From contig NZ_CP047883.1 of NCBI RefSeq assembly GCF_013305725.1, positions 1,777,001 through 1,841,000 of the forward strand: 64,000 nucleotides of DNA, given 5' to 3'. Shown one piece after another: positions 19,887 through 29,925 of this stretch. Position 1 is the first letter of the stretch, and every line of letters begins with the position of its first letter. This DNA comes from Streptococcus mitis (GTDB lineage: Bacteria; Bacillota; Bacilli; Lactobacillales; Streptococcaceae). Below the pieces are notes generated by a model that was given only the letters and a program-made list of their open reading frames with translations, was not told the DNA's origin and ran no database searches. The translations under genes were made by a program, and so were the position numbers.

Positions 19887-22211
19887 TTAGCTCAATGCAT
19901 CCAAGGCATCATCCATTGAAAGAACTTCGTGGAATACACGTTGTGTCAATTCAGTTTTTTGTTCTGGAGTGAGGTATTTAGTGTTTACACAGTATCCAGA
20001 GATACGTACGATAACGTCTTCTCCTGACATGATTTTTTCGTAAACATCGTTCAAGTCCATAACGTTCAAGTTAACGTGTTGTCCACCGTTTTCGAAGTAA
20101 CCATCAAGGATTGTTACCAAGTTATCAACTTGTTCGTCACGAGTCTTACCAAGAGCGCGAGGTGATACTTGTGTAGTCAATGAGATACCATCAGCTGCAT
20201 AACTAAAGTCAAGGCTAGAAAGTGAGTTCAAGTTTTGCAACCATCCACCTTTAGCTTTGTTAGATGGGTTAGCACCTGGTGAGAAGAACTCAAGTTTAGA
20301 CAAGTTCACAGAACCATCTTCGTTGAGGTATACACCTTTGTGGACTGGTGAGTTACCAGTTTGTTTAGAGTAAGCAACGTTAGATGTGATAGTCAAAAGT
20401 GAAACTGTAGCTTCTGCGTCTTTGTAAAGTTTGTGGCTACGTAGACGAGTTGTGTAAGCTTCAATCAACCATTCTGCCAATTCGTTTGAACGTGGGTCAT
20501 CTTCACCCCAACGTGGGTATTCACCGATTGTTTCGTAATCGTAGATGTAGCCATTTTCATCACGGATTGGTTTAACTGTAGCGTATTTGATAGCTGACAA
20601 TGTATCAACAGTGTTAGCAAATCCACAGATACCGAATCCCATGTTCGCACGTTGTTTAGTTGGCAAGAAGGCCATTTGAACAGCTTCGTAGTTGTACTTA
20701 TCAGTCATGTAGTGGATGATGTTCAAAGCATCTACATAAGTGTCAGTCAACCAGTCAAGAGATTTTTCAAAGTTAGCTTTAACTGATTCAAATTCAAGAA
20801 CTTCGTCACGGATTGGTTCGATATCAAATACTTTGTAGTCTTTATGAACATCGTCGTAACCACCGTTCAAACCAGTAAGAAGGGCTTTCAATACGTTTAC
20901 ACGAGCACCGAAGTACTGGATGTTGTGGCGTTGTTCTTCATTTTCTGGATCAAGTGGAGACACACAGCATGAAATACAGCTCATTTCACCATATCCGTCT
21001 TTAGCCATTGTTGTAACACCTTCGTATTGGATAGAAGAGTGTTTGTGGCTCATGTGCATACAGTAGCGACGGAAGTTGTATGGCAATTTATCAGTCCAAA
21101 GAACTGTCAAGTTTGGTTCTGGAGAGTTACCGATGTTGTCAAGGGTGTTCAAGAAACGGTAGTCCATCTTAGTAACACGGTGACGACCGTCGTTACCCAT
21201 ACCAGCCATAGAAGTTGTGATGAAAGTTGGGTCACCTGAGTACAATTGGTCGTAAGCTTTTGTACGAGCAAATTTAACTGTACGAAGTTTCATAACGAAA
21301 TCATCAACGAATTCTTGGATTTCTGATTCAGTAAATGTACCACGAGCAAGGTCACGTTCTGCAAAGATATCCAATACGATTGGCACACGTCCTAGAGATG
21401 TAGCAGCACCGTTGATAACACGGCAGACAGCCATGAAGGCGATGTTAACCCATTGGATAGCTTCTTTAACGTTCATAGCTGGTTTGCGAACATCAACTCC
21501 GTAAAGGTCACCCAAGCGAACAACTTGTTGCAATGCTTGGTATTGAAGATTGATTTCTTCACGAAGACGGATTGTTTCTTCATCGATTTCTTCGATTGCA
21601 TTCCAGTCGTTTACTTTTTCTTGCATCAAGTAGTCTGCACCGTAAAGAGCAAGACGTGCGTAAACACCGATGATACGTCCGCGTGAGTATGCATCTGGAA
21701 GACCAGTTACAGTGTGAGCGTGACGAGCGCGACGAATGTTTGAAGTGTAAGCACGGAAGATACCGTCGTTAACTGTTGTTACATATTTAGTAAAGATTTC
21801 GTGAACAGCTGGATCTGGTTCGTATCCATTTTCTTTCAAAGTAGTTTCAGCCATACGGATACCACCTTTTGGCATGAAGTTCAATTTGAAGAGTTCATCG
21901 TTTTGGATACCGAAGATAACTTCGTTTTCTTTATCGATAAATCCTGCTGGGATATCAGCGATAGATGTTGGACGAGTGTCCATTGGGAAACGAGTTTCTT
22001 CGTAGTGTGCTTTAGTTTCTTCTACAATTTTTTTGATGTGAAGTGAACGTTCTGTTGGTCCTGCAAGGAAGCTTTCGTCTCCATCATAAGGTGTGTAGTT
22101 AGCTTGTACGAAGCGTGATACACTTGCTTTTTCTTTCCAATCTACGCCTTTGAAGCCTTCCCAAGCTTTGTCAAAAATATCTTGTGCTTCAACAACTGTC
22201 TTAACAACCAT
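19887..22211 (-). CDS. pflB: Formate C-acetyltransferase (pyruvate formate-lyase)
   Basis: A 774-aa glycyl-radical enzyme that splits pyruvate with CoA into acetyl-CoA and formate in mixed-acid fermentation. The paired active-site cysteines are in [13 protein letters not shown] near residue 415, and the glycine-radical loop [13 protein letters not shown] lies close to the C-terminus (Gly near 739). The start chosen is [10 protein letters not shown] at 22211, 6 nt after AGAGGAC; the frame extends 36 nt upstream without a better site. It needs the activating enzyme PflA, not in this window. Confidence 0.97.
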   Translation of the reverse strand: MVVKTVVEAQDIFDKAWEGFKGVDWKEKASVSRFVQANYTPYDGDESFLAGPTERSLHIKKIVEETKAHYEETRFPMDTRPTSIADIPAGFIDKENEVIFGIQNDELFKLNFMPKGGIRMAETTLKENGYEPDPAVHEIFTKYVTTVNDGIFRAYTSNIRRARHAHTVTGLPDAYSRGRIIGVYARLALYGADYLMQEKVNDWNAIEEIDEETIRLREEINLQYQALQQVVRLGDLYGVDVRKPAMNVKEAIQWVNIAFMAVCRVINGAATSLGRVPIVLDIFAERDLARGTFTESEIQEFVDDFVMKLRTVKFARTKAYDQLYSGDPTFITTSMAGMGNDGRHRVTKMDYRFLNTLDNIGNSPEPNLTVLWTDKLPYNFRRYCMHMSHKHSSIQYEGVTTMAKDGYGEMSCISCCVSPLDPENEEQRHNIQYFGARVNVLKALLTGLNGGYDDVHKDYKVFDIEPIRDEVLEFESVKANFEKSLDWLTDTYVDALNIIHYMTDKYNYEAVQMAFLPTKQRANMGFGICGFANTVDTLSAIKYATVKPIRDENGYIYDYETIGEYPRWGEDDPRSNELAEWLIEAYTTRLRSHKLYKDAEATVSLLTITSNVAYSKQTGNSPVHKGVYLNEDGSVNLSKLEFFSPGANPSNKAKGGWLQNLNSLSSLDFSYAADGISLTTQVSPRALGKTRDEQVDNLVTILDGYFENGGQHVNLNVMDLNDVYEKIMSGEDVIVRISGYCVNTKYLTPEQKTELTQRVFHEVLSMDDALDALS

Positions 22212-22266
22212 GTTAATGTCCTCTTTTTTCTTTCTAGCAACAGTCATCTGTTACATTCATGAGACA

Positions 22267-22296
22267 AGTATACCACACAGTAACCGATTTCAACAA
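22267..22296 (-). promoter_or_regulatory. pflB promoter
   Basis: Minus strand TTGTTG, 18 bp, then TATACT (22267-22272) with TG-G ahead of it (extended -10), about 55 bp upstream of the ATG. Confidence 0.5.
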
Positions 22297-22410
22297 GTGG
22301 AAAATCCCTATTTTTGCACTTTCTTTTCTAAAACAGTCTATATTTTACCCTAAACTGTATTATATTTTTGAAAAAATAAAGTCCTTTTTCCTTTTTTTCA
22401 GAAAAAAGGG

Positions 22411-22416
22411 TATAAT
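22411..22416 (+). promoter_or_regulatory. -10 element of dinB
   Basis: A perfect TATAAT 34 bp upstream of the dinB ATG; the -35 region is T-rich and poor. Confidence 0.5.
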
Positions 22417-22449
22417 GAAAGAAAATAAGCAGTAAAAAGGGGGCTAGGC

Positions 22450-23511
22450 ATGTTGATTTTTCCTTTGTTAAATGATTTGTCAAGAAAAATCATTCATATT
22501 GACATGGATGCCTTTTTTGCTGCAGTAGAAATCAGGGATAATCCTAAACTCAGAGGAAAACCTATCATTATCGGAAGCGACCCTCGGCAAACAGGTGGAC
22601 GGGGAGTCGTTTCTACCTGTAGCTATGAGGCACGAGCTTTTGGTGTCCATTCAGCCATGAGCTCTAAGGAAGCCTATGAGCGTTGTCCCCAGGCCGTCTT
22701 CATCTCAGGGAATTATGAGAAGTACAAAGCTGTGGGATTTCAGATTCGAGCTATTTTCAAGCGCTATACAGATTTGATTGAACCTATGAGTATTGACGAA
22801 GCCTATTTGGATGTAACAGAAAATAAACTCGGTATCAAGTCAGCTGTCAAAATCGCTCGCCTCATTCAAGAGGATATCTGGCAAGAACTCCATCTAACTG
22901 CTTCTGCCGGTGTTTCCTACAACAAGTTCTTAGCTAAAATGGCGAGTGATTATCAAAAGCCACATGGTTTGACAGTGATTTTACCTGAACAAGCTGAAGA
23001 TTTTCTCAAACAAATGGATATTTCCAAGTTTCATGGAGTAGGAAAAAAGACGGTAGAACGTCTTCATCAAATGGGTGTTTTTACTGGCGCTGACCTACTT
23101 GAAGTTCCTGAAGTGACTCTGATAGACCGTTTTGGTAGACTGGGTTATGACCTTTATCGAAAGGCTCGAGGTATCCACAATTCTCCCGTTAAATCCAATC
23201 GCATCCGTAAATCAATCGGGAAAGAGAAAACCTATGGTAAGATTCTCCAGGATGACGAAGATATCAAAAAAGAGCTGACTCTTCTCTCTGAAAAAGTAGC
23301 TCACAATCTCAGCAAGCAGGACAAAGCTGGAAAAATCATTATCCTAAAGATTCGTTATACTGACTTCTCTACTCTCACTAGACGAAAAAGCCTCCCACAA
23401 GCTACACAGGATGCTAGCCAAATTGCGCAAACGGCCCTACAACTATACGAGGAACTAGCTGAAAAAGAAAAAGGTATCCGTCTACTAGGAATCACAGTGA
23501 CTGGATTTTAA
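22450..23511 (+). CDS. dinB: DNA polymerase IV (Y-family)
   Basis: A 353-aa translesion polymerase. Catalytic motifs are [12 protein letters not shown] near residue 16 and SIDEAYLDV near 115; a helix-hairpin-helix ([12 protein letters not shown]) follows in the thumb, and the little-finger domain is C-terminal. The usual C-terminal beta-clamp pentapeptide may be L-L-G-I-T near the end. It copies past damaged bases at low fidelity. Convergent with uppP, with a shared terminator. Confidence 0.96.
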   Translation: MLIFPLLNDLSRKIIHIDMDAFFAAVEIRDNPKLRGKPIIIGSDPRQTGGRGVVSTCSYEARAFGVHSAMSSKEAYERCPQAVFISGNYEKYKAVGFQIRAIFKRYTDLIEPMSIDEAYLDVTENKLGIKSAVKIARLIQEDIWQELHLTASAGVSYNKFLAKMASDYQKPHGLTVILPEQAEDFLKQMDISKFHGVGKKTVERLHQMGVFTGADLLEVPEVTLIDRFGRLGYDLYRKARGIHNSPVKSNRIRKSIGKEKTYGKILQDDEDIKKELTLLSEKVAHNLSKQDKAGKIIILKIRYTDFSTLTRRKSLPQATQDASQIAQTALQLYEELAEKEKGIRLLGITVTGF

Positions 23512-23544
23512 AACCTTGAAGAGTCTGAACCCTTCAAGGTTTTT
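23510..23544. terminator. Bidirectional terminator between dinB and uppP
   Basis: Stem AAAACCTTGAAG with its perfect complement around a 10-nt loop, with A and T tracts on both sides. Confidence 0.85.
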
Positions 23545-23545
23545 C

Positions 23546-24391
23546 TTATACAAATAAACGCACAAAACTATAGAGCAACAAGACACTACCGAGTACGATA
23601 CGGTATTTACCAAAAAGGGTAAAGTCGTGTTTTTTTACATAGCTTGTCAAGAAGCGAATAGCCACCATGCTAACTGCAAAAGCTACTCCCATAGCGACCA
23701 AGAGCAAAAACAATTGCCCAAAACTCAAGAGCTGTCCTGCTTTTATAAATTTAAAAATCTTTAAGGCACTGGCTCCAAACATAACAGGAATTCCAAGATA
23801 GAAGGTAAATTCTGTCACAACAGAACGACTAGTTCCATTCAACAAACCACCGACAATCGTTGCTCCAGAACGGCTTGTCCCTGGTAAAAGGGCAAGAACT
23901 TGGAAGAGTCCGATATAGAAAGCTGTCGTATAAGGAAGCTTGTCCAACTCTGTCACACTTGGCTCTATAGCACGCGCTTTATTGCGCTTTTCCAAATAGA
24001 TAAAGGCAATCCCATAGATAATCAACATGAGAGCAACTGAAACCATATTATGGAAGTGAGTATCAAACCAATCATCAAATTTAAAGACGGCAAGTAAAGG
24101 CAAAGTGGCAACCAAGACCTTCAACCACAGTCTCCAAGTCTTACGAACTTCCTGCTTGTCTTTACCCGGTTTAAAGGGATTGAGCTTATTAAAGTAAATC
24201 ACCATAACCGCCAAAATCGCACCAAGCTGAATCACGACATTAAACATGGACATAAAGACTTCATTTTGATTTTGGTATTGGATAAATTCCTCTGCTAAAA
24301 TCAAGTGACCTGTACTTGAAATCGGCAGCCATTCCGTAATTCCTTCAACAATCCCAAAGAAGATAGATTTTAAAATTTCAATAAGATACAT
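23546..24391 (-). CDS. uppP: Undecaprenyl-diphosphatase UppP (BacA)
   Basis: A 281-aa multi-helix membrane enzyme. The family motifs [14 protein letters not shown] (residues 16-29) and [11 protein letters not shown] near 170 are intact. It recycles undecaprenyl pyrophosphate to the monophosphate carrier used by peptidoglycan, teichoic acid and capsule synthesis, and it gives some bacitracin tolerance. Start ATG at 24391. Confidence 0.96.
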   Translation of the reverse strand: MYLIEILKSIFFGIVEGITEWLPISSTGHLILAEEFIQYQNQNEVFMSMFNVVIQLGAILAVMVIYFNKLNPFKPGKDKQEVRKTWRLWLKVLVATLPLLAVFKFDDWFDTHFHNMVSVALMLIIYGIAFIYLEKRNKARAIEPSVTELDKLPYTTAFYIGLFQVLALLPGTSRSGATIVGGLLNGTSRSVVTEFTFYLGIPVMFGASALKIFKFIKAGQLLSFGQLFLLLVAMGVAFAVSMVAIRFLTSYVKKHDFTLFGKYRIVLGSVLLLYSFVRLFV

Positions 24392-24451
24392 AGATTACTC
24401 CTTTTTCTATCTTCCATTATAGCATATTTTTTCAGCCAGTGATAGCTCTCT

Positions 24452-26341
24452 TTAAAAGGCGCCGATACTGCCACCGCCTCCGCCTCCAGAGAAGCCTCCG
24501 CCAGAACTTCCACTTCCAGAAGATACGGAGTAGGTACTTGCTGTATTTGCGACACTGGCATAATGGCTCATTTGCGCGCTTGAATGATAAAACATACTAT
24601 GCCAACCATAAGCTACATATAGATTGATATCTGGATTTTCCACTTGGATATGATGAACCTTCATCAAATGGCTGACCTTGTCCGCATAGCCAAATAAGGT
24701 TGCATAGACCAAGAGGCGATTCCAGACCACAATACTTTCCAATTCAGCCTGATCCAATCGTGCAATCTCACGCAACATATTTTCAAAACTGGTCCAGAGA
24801 TAGTATACTTCTGCTCCTGCTTCATTTAGGACACCATCACGATTATCTAATCGAAGCTTCCAATAATAGAAAACAGCCAAAACCAAACCTAGAAAACCAA
24901 GTATTGGCAAGGGGATGTAAAGATATCCATAAACATCCAAACTGTACAAGAACAAACCAAATCCGATAAATAGGGACAAGATAGTCAAGACACCCATACC
25001 TACTTGCAAGGCCTTTTCCCCACCAGTTAAAAGACGATAATAATCTGGAAGTCCCCAGAAGATAACCCGATTTCTCACTCCTTCTTGCATCTCTTTCAAT
25101 ACTTCTTCAAAAGAAGATTTGAGCTGACGCCCCTTTGCTTGAATCCGTTTTTCATCAGAAACTTTTGCTCTACGATAAAGACTATCAGATACCTTGTAAT
25201 CCGCAAACAAATTGGAAAGAGTTTCTTCTTTTTTGCCTGAAAAAGCTAGATTTAGACAGTCTTTCTCAAAACTGGACAAACCGTCTTCTTTTACCAGTCT
25301 CAAGCCAACTGCATCTCCCTCTGAAATAATAGAGACATTTCCACGGTCAATCACATCTAACAAGGTAGCTTGAATAAGTTGGTCAAAGGTGAATTTGCCA
25401 GCTCCTTTGGTTAGAGGACTCACTTCATCCAAGGAAGTCGAGTAGACAGCCTCTGATAAAACCATAGGTTCTAATTCCATTGGTGGTTCATAGAGACGAT
25501 GATTTTTGGCATATTTAACCGAAGGAGTGGTCTTTCTTCTATAGATGAAATAGAAGCAGACGCTCAATAACAGAGAGATGGAAAGTATGGAAGGAAACAC
25601 CCAAGTAACGAGTTGTTTACTCTGATCTTTTTCTTTAAAAATCGAGTCTTCTATCTTATTAAACTCTTCTAAACGATTCCCTTTCAATCCCTGATCCCTA
25701 GCGCTAGCAAAATCGGTCCGAGGCCAATAGGCATGTAACTCAACTCCACGTTTAGCCGGAAGATTGTCTAAACGGATAGTATAATCAAGGTTACTCTTTT
25801 CAACCGTTCCCTCTCTAAAAAGTTTCCCTGTATGGAAAAAGAGTTTTTCAGCTCCCTTATCTCCCCTTACATGAAATTCAAACTTTCCAATAGTCCCTGA
25901 ACTATCTGTTAAAGGTTGCCAATTTAATTCAGCGATATCATCATAAAGGAAAAGCAAATTCTTTAAGTTCCAGACAAGGTCAACTTCAACTGTGTCGCCA
26001 TCTTGACCTGGATTATAAACTTTAACAGTATAACCATCTGCCCCTTCTATCACTTCGCTAGTAACATCTGTCAGTTCAGCACCGTTTTTCGCGACCTGAA
26101 CCTTTGGATGAGGGTCAATGTCAAATCCGCTAGGCATCTTGCCAGCCCGTCCAAGTCCCACAATTTGACCTTTAAAGTCCTCCTCAAACTGGTAAACTAT
26201 CTTCTGTCTAAATTCTGCCGTATTGTCTGCATGAATATACAAATCTCCTTGATAAGAGTTTATCTTGAAATCAATGGCAAAAACAGAAAGTGGAAGAAGG
26301 CAAAACAAGCCTAACACCAGTAAGAAAAAAGTTTTTTTCAT
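24452..26341 (-). CDS. DUF2207 membrane protein
   Basis: A 629-aa predicted membrane protein of the DUF2207 (YciQ-like) family. It has a signal peptide (about residues 1-22, ending V-F-A), an extracellular beta-rich domain, a helix near residues 253-275, a cytoplasmic region, a pair of helices near 445-490, and a Gly/Ser-rich tail (GGGFSGGGGGGSIGAF) typical of the family. Function is unknown. The ATG at 26341 is chosen; a TTG one codon earlier is unlikely. It is divergent from the amino-acid transporter. Confidence 0.9.
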   Translation of the reverse strand: MKKTFFLLVLGLFCLLPLSVFAIDFKINSYQGDLYIHADNTAEFRQKIVYQFEEDFKGQIVGLGRAGKMPSGFDIDPHPKVQVAKNGAELTDVTSEVIEGADGYTVKVYNPGQDGDTVEVDLVWNLKNLLFLYDDIAELNWQPLTDSSGTIGKFEFHVRGDKGAEKLFFHTGKLFREGTVEKSNLDYTIRLDNLPAKRGVELHAYWPRTDFASARDQGLKGNRLEEFNKIEDSIFKEKDQSKQLVTWVFPSILSISLLLSVCFYFIYRRKTTPSVKYAKNHRLYEPPMELEPMVLSEAVYSTSLDEVSPLTKGAGKFTFDQLIQATLLDVIDRGNVSIISEGDAVGLRLVKEDGLSSFEKDCLNLAFSGKKEETLSNLFADYKVSDSLYRRAKVSDEKRIQAKGRQLKSSFEEVLKEMQEGVRNRVIFWGLPDYYRLLTGGEKALQVGMGVLTILSLFIGFGLFLYSLDVYGYLYIPLPILGFLGLVLAVFYYWKLRLDNRDGVLNEAGAEVYYLWTSFENMLREIARLDQAELESIVVWNRLLVYATLFGYADKVSHLMKVHHIQVENPDINLYVAYGWHSMFYHSSAQMSHYASVANTASTYSVSSGSGSSGGGFSGGGGGGSIGAF

Positions 26342-26391
26342 CAACTAAGCCCCCTTTTTATCTTTGCTATCATTATATCATTTTTTCTCAA

Positions 26392-26403
26392 GTAAGGGCT
26401 TAC
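26392..26403. promoter_or_regulatory. Inverted repeat between divergent genes
   Basis: GTAAG-GG-CTTAC is an operator-like inverted repeat between the DUF2207 gene and the ABC transporter genes, near a minus-strand extended -10 (TGATATAAT). The binding protein is unknown. Confidence 0.3.
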
Positions 26404-26479
26404 CTGTATTGAAAAATAGAGTTTTTTTCGATAAAATAGGAGACAGTTATTTTTTAATAGATTAGAAATAGGAGAAATC

Positions 26480-28045
26480 ATGAGAAAAATATACTTATCT
26501 ATTTTCACAAGTCTCTTGCTGATGCTGGGACTTGTCAATGTTGCTCAAGCCGATGAATATTTACGCATCGGGATGGAAGCAGCATATGCTCCCTTTAACT
26601 GGACTCAGGACGATGATAGCAATGGAGCTGTCAAAATCGATGGGACTAACCAGTATGCTAACGGATACGATGTTCAAATCGCCAAGAAAATCGCTAAGGA
26701 CTTAGGTAAAGAACCTTTAGTTGTTAAAACCAAGTGGGAAGGTCTAGTCCCTGCCCTTACTTCTGGTAAGATTGACATGATTATCGCAGGTATGAGTCCA
26801 ACTGCCGAACGCAAACAAGAAATTGCCTTTTCGAGCAGTTACTACACTAGCGAACCAGTTTTGCTTGTCAAAAAAGATTCTACTTATGCAAACGCAAAAT
26901 CTTTGGATGACTTTAACGGTGCAAAAATCACTTCTCAACAAGGTGTCTACCTTTATGACTTGATTGGTCAAATCCCAGGCGCTAAAAAAGAAACTGCCAT
27001 GGGAGACTTCGCTCAAATGCGCCAAGCACTTGAAGCTGGTGTTATCGATGCTTATGTTTCTGAACGACCAGAAGCTCTGACTGCTGAAGCTGCTAACTCT
27101 AAGTTCAAGATGGTTCAAGTAGAACCAGGTTTCAAAACTGGGGAAGAAGATACGGCTATTGCCATTGGACTTCGTAAAGATGACAATCGTATTAGTCAAA
27201 TCAATACCAGCATTGAAACCATTTCAAAAGACGACCAAGTTGCCTTGATGGATCGTATGATCAAAGAGCAACCTGCCGAAGCTACAACAACTGAAGAGAC
27301 TAGCAGTAGTTTCTTTAGCCAAGTCGCTAAAATTCTTTCTGAAAACTGGCAACAACTCTTGCGTGGTGCTGGTATCACTCTTTTAATCTCTATCGTCGGA
27401 ACCATCACAGGTCTCATTATTGGACTTGCCATTGGTGTTTTCCGTACTGCTCCTCTGTCTGAGAATAAAGCCATTTATGGCCTACAAAAACTAGTTAGCT
27501 GGATCCTCAATGTCTACATTGAAATTTTCCGTGGTACCCCAATGATCGTTCAATCGATGGTTATCTACTATGGAACTGCCCAAGCTTTCGGTATCAACCT
27601 TGACCGTACACTAGCTGCTATCTTAATCGTTTCAATCAATACCGGTGCCTACATGACTGAAATCGTCCGTGGTGGTATCCTAGCAGTTGACAAGGGACAA
27701 TTTGAAGCCGCAACTGCTCTTGGTATGACTCATAACCAAACCATGCGTAAGATTGTTCTACCTCAGGTAGTCCGTAACATCCTACCAGCAACTGGTAATG
27801 AATTTGTCATCAATATCAAAGATACATCTGTATTGAACGTTATCTCTGTTGTCGAACTTTATTTCTCAGGAAATACCGTGGCAACACAAACCTATCAATA
27901 CTTCCAGACATTTACAATCATCGCCGTGATTTACTTTGTCCTCACCTTCACCGTAACACGTATCCTACGCTTTATTGAGCGCCGCATGGACATGGATACC
28001 TATACTACAGGTGCTAACCAAATGCAAACGGAGGATTTGAAATAA
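26480..28045 (+). CDS. Amino-acid ABC transporter, fused substrate-binding and permease protein
   Basis: A 521-aa fusion. Residues 1-24 are a signal peptide (cleavage after A-Q-A); about 25-270 form a periplasmic-binding-type domain of family 3 ([16 protein letters not shown] start); about 290-505 form a HisM/GlnP-type permease with the EAA loop [26 protein letters not shown] segment. Such fusions are typical of streptococcal glutamine/polar amino-acid importers. The ATPase gene follows directly (ATG abuts the stop), so the two encode a complete importer. Confidence 0.93.
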   Translation: MRKIYLSIFTSLLLMLGLVNVAQADEYLRIGMEAAYAPFNWTQDDDSNGAVKIDGTNQYANGYDVQIAKKIAKDLGKEPLVVKTKWEGLVPALTSGKIDMIIAGMSPTAERKQEIAFSSSYYTSEPVLLVKKDSTYANAKSLDDFNGAKITSQQGVYLYDLIGQIPGAKKETAMGDFAQMRQALEAGVIDAYVSERPEALTAEAANSKFKMVQVEPGFKTGEEDTAIAIGLRKDDNRISQINTSIETISKDDQVALMDRMIKEQPAEATTTEETSSSFFSQVAKILSENWQQLLRGAGITLLISIVGTITGLIIGLAIGVFRTAPLSENKAIYGLQKLVSWILNVYIEIFRGTPMIVQSMVIYYGTAQAFGINLDRTLAAILIVSINTGAYMTEIVRGGILAVDKGQFEAATALGMTHNQTMRKIVLPQVVRNILPATGNEFVINIKDTSVLNVISVVELYFSGNTVATQTYQYFQTFTIIAVIYFVLTFTVTRILRFIERRMDMDTYTTGANQMQTEDLK

Positions 28046-28785
28046 TGACACAAGCAATCCTTGAAATTAAACACCTCAAAAAATCCTATGGACAAAACGA
28101 AGTGTTAAAAGACATTTCTCTCACTGTCCACAAGGGAGAAGTTATCTCTATCATCGGAAGCTCTGGAAGCGGAAAATCAACCTTCCTACGCTCCATCAAC
28201 CTCCTTGAAACGCCAACTGATGGACAAATCCTTTATCATGGACAAAACGTCCTCGAAAAAGGCTATGACCTCACGCAATACCGTGAAAAGTTGGGGATGG
28301 TTTTCCAATCCTTTAACCTCTTTGAAAATCTCAACGTTCTTGAAAACACAATCGTCGCTCAGACAACTGTCCTTAAACGCGAACGTACAGAAGCTGAAAA
28401 GATTGCCAAAGAAAACCTTGAAAAGGTCGGCATGGGAGAACGCTACTGGCAAGCGAAACCAAAACAACTCTCAGGAGGTCAAAAACAACGTGTGGCCATC
28501 GCTCGTGCCCTCTCCATGAATCCGGACGCTATTCTCTTTGATGAACCAACATCAGCTCTCGATCCAGAAATGGTTGGAGAAGTCCTCAAAATCATGCAAG
28601 ATCTGGCTCAGGAAGGCTTGACTATGATTGTCGTAACTCACGAAATGGAATTCGCCCGTGATGTCTCTCACCGTGTTATCTTTATGGATAAGGGTGTGAT
28701 TGCTGAAGAAGGCAAGCCAGAAGACCTCTTCACCAATCCTAAAGAAGACCGTACAAAAGAGTTCCTTCAACGTTATCTCAAATAA
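28045..28785 (+). CDS. Amino-acid ABC transporter ATP-binding protein
   Basis: A 246-aa GlnQ-type ATPase with Walker [10 protein letters not shown] near residue 37, Q-loop VFQSFNLF, signature [15 protein letters not shown] near 145, Walker [14 protein letters not shown], and the H-loop H-E-M. It powers the fused permease protein encoded immediately upstream. A terminator follows. Confidence 0.95.
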   Translation: MTQAILEIKHLKKSYGQNEVLKDISLTVHKGEVISIIGSSGSGKSTFLRSINLLETPTDGQILYHGQNVLEKGYDLTQYREKLGMVFQSFNLFENLNVLENTIVAQTTVLKRERTEAEKIAKENLEKVGMGERYWQAKPKQLSGGQKQRVAIARALSMNPDAILFDEPTSALDPEMVGEVLKIMQDLAQEGLTMIVVTHEMEFARDVSHRVIFMDKGVIAEEGKPEDLFTNPKEDRTKEFLQRYLK

Positions 28786-28789
28786 AAAG

Positions 28790-28819
28790 AAAAGGCTGCA
28801 TCAACCGTGCAGTCTTTTT
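28790..28819 (+). terminator. Terminator after the amino-acid ABC operon
   Basis: An 11-bp stem with one G-T pair, 7-nt loop, then T5. Confidence 0.8.
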
Positions 28820-28875
28820 ACTAGCCAAAAAATGAAAAGGCAGACCCTATTCAAGAATCCACCATTATCCAAAGA

Positions 28876-29091
28876 TTAATCTTCAAATTTTTCATGATTT
28901 TTATCATAGAAATCAATTAAACCTAGAGCCGTTTCAAACGAAATATTTTTTACTTTTGCACGCCCCTGAGCTAGAGCAATGATAGACATTTCACGCGCAT
29001 TCGTTTCTTTAGAGATACGGTAGCCTGTGATTTTCTTATCACGAACCCAGCCAACAACTGATTCTACTTTTTCAAAGTTTGACTTAGCCAT
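28876..29091 (-). CDS. Small protein, possible HTH DNA-binding
   Basis: A 71-aa protein with good ATG and ribosome site (AGGAGAAGG). The middle, ITGYRISKETNAREMSIIAL and following residues, reads like a short helix-turn-helix of the XRE/Cro type; the C-terminus is acidic. No homologue with known function is recognised. It is followed convergently by the ABC operon and preceded by a long gene-free region. Confidence 0.6.
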   Translation of the reverse strand: MAKSNFEKVESVVGWVRDKKITGYRISKETNAREMSIIALAQGRAKVKNISFETALGLIDFYDKNHEKFED

Positions 29092-29790
29092 GTCCTTCTC
29101 CTATTTTCTTATTTACGATATTTAATTGTATACGTTTTTATGCTTTTTGTCAATAAAAAAACATATATTCAATAAAATAAACGCCCTTATTTTTACTTGC
29201 TATCTTATTAAAGCTGATAATATGTAGGTTTTTCATTGCCGAAAACAATTTTTATAGCTCTTTAAAATAACTGTATTATTAAACCTTATTTATGTAATAA
29301 TATTTATATTTGACAGATGCTGATTCTCGATAATCTAGACATATTCTAGTCTTATTTCATATTATTTATTCCACTGCAAAACAAAAAAATTTGACAAAAT
29401 AATCTTCTGCTCTAAACCATTTCTAACGAGTATTTTTCTCCTTTTAGACTTTTCCTGTCTACACCAGCATTCAATCATTTGGTCAACTGGACCAGTTATT
29501 TACTTTATCAAGTTTACTTTTTATTTCTCCTACCCATTAAAAGGCGAGTAGCTAGGAAACCGTAGTATTCTATGTTTCATTTTTTCTACGGTCTTCATCT
29601 TACGAGTATCCCGTCACTCTTCTCAGTAACCTCAGTTTAAGACATCTCATTAGTATTGATTATTTCTTCTAATTCCTATTATATTTAGAAAAATTTCATA
29701 TTAGCTATATATAAAATAGTAGATTCCAAAAAACTCCTTACATATAACAAGTAATTTTACTCCCTTACTATAAACTGAATCAAAAAAACA
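29092..29790. other. AT-rich gene-free region
   Basis: No ORF here has both a usable start and length. It holds a perfect inverted repeat AACTGG-A-CCAGTT (29485-29497), which looks like an operator, and inverted ACCGTAG/CTACGGT arms near 29561-29594. On the minus strand an AAAAGGAG not followed by a start codon lies near 29440, suggesting a decayed gene. Nothing further can be supported. Confidence 0.5.
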
Positions 29791-29883
29791 TAGGTACTAT
29801 AATGAGTTATGATAGAAATAGCGTAATCGATTTCCTAAGTCCATAGGAATCGCCCCCTTTCTTCACCCTCATTATAGCACCTA
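29791..29883. repeat. TA-flanked 89-bp palindromic element (MITE, RUP-like)
   Basis: Terminal inverted repeats GGTACTATAATGAG (29793-29806) and CTCATTATAGCACC (29868-29881) differ at one position and are flanked by TA on both sides, the target duplication of IS630/mariner-type elements. The pneumococcal RUP repeat is a non-autonomous IS630-type element; the assignment is by architecture, not by sequence comparison. The interior holds a second hairpin (CGATTTCCTA/TAGGAATCG) and a 15-codon ORF. Confidence 0.6.
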
Positions 29884-29899
29884 TACATCAGTTGTGCAA
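29871..29899 (-). promoter_or_regulatory. Promoter spanning the end of the palindromic element
   Basis: Minus strand TTGCAC (29894-29899), 17 bp, perfect TATAAT (29871-29876). The -10 is inside the terminal repeat and the -35 outside it. It reads into the element. Confidence 0.55.
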
Positions 29900-29925
29900 A
29901 TAATATGATATTTTTTTATTAGTCC

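Noticed and set aside
26480..28045. Artefactual joining of two transporter genes
   Set aside because: Fused binding-protein/permease polypeptides are normal in streptococci; the frame is continuous with no internal start signal.
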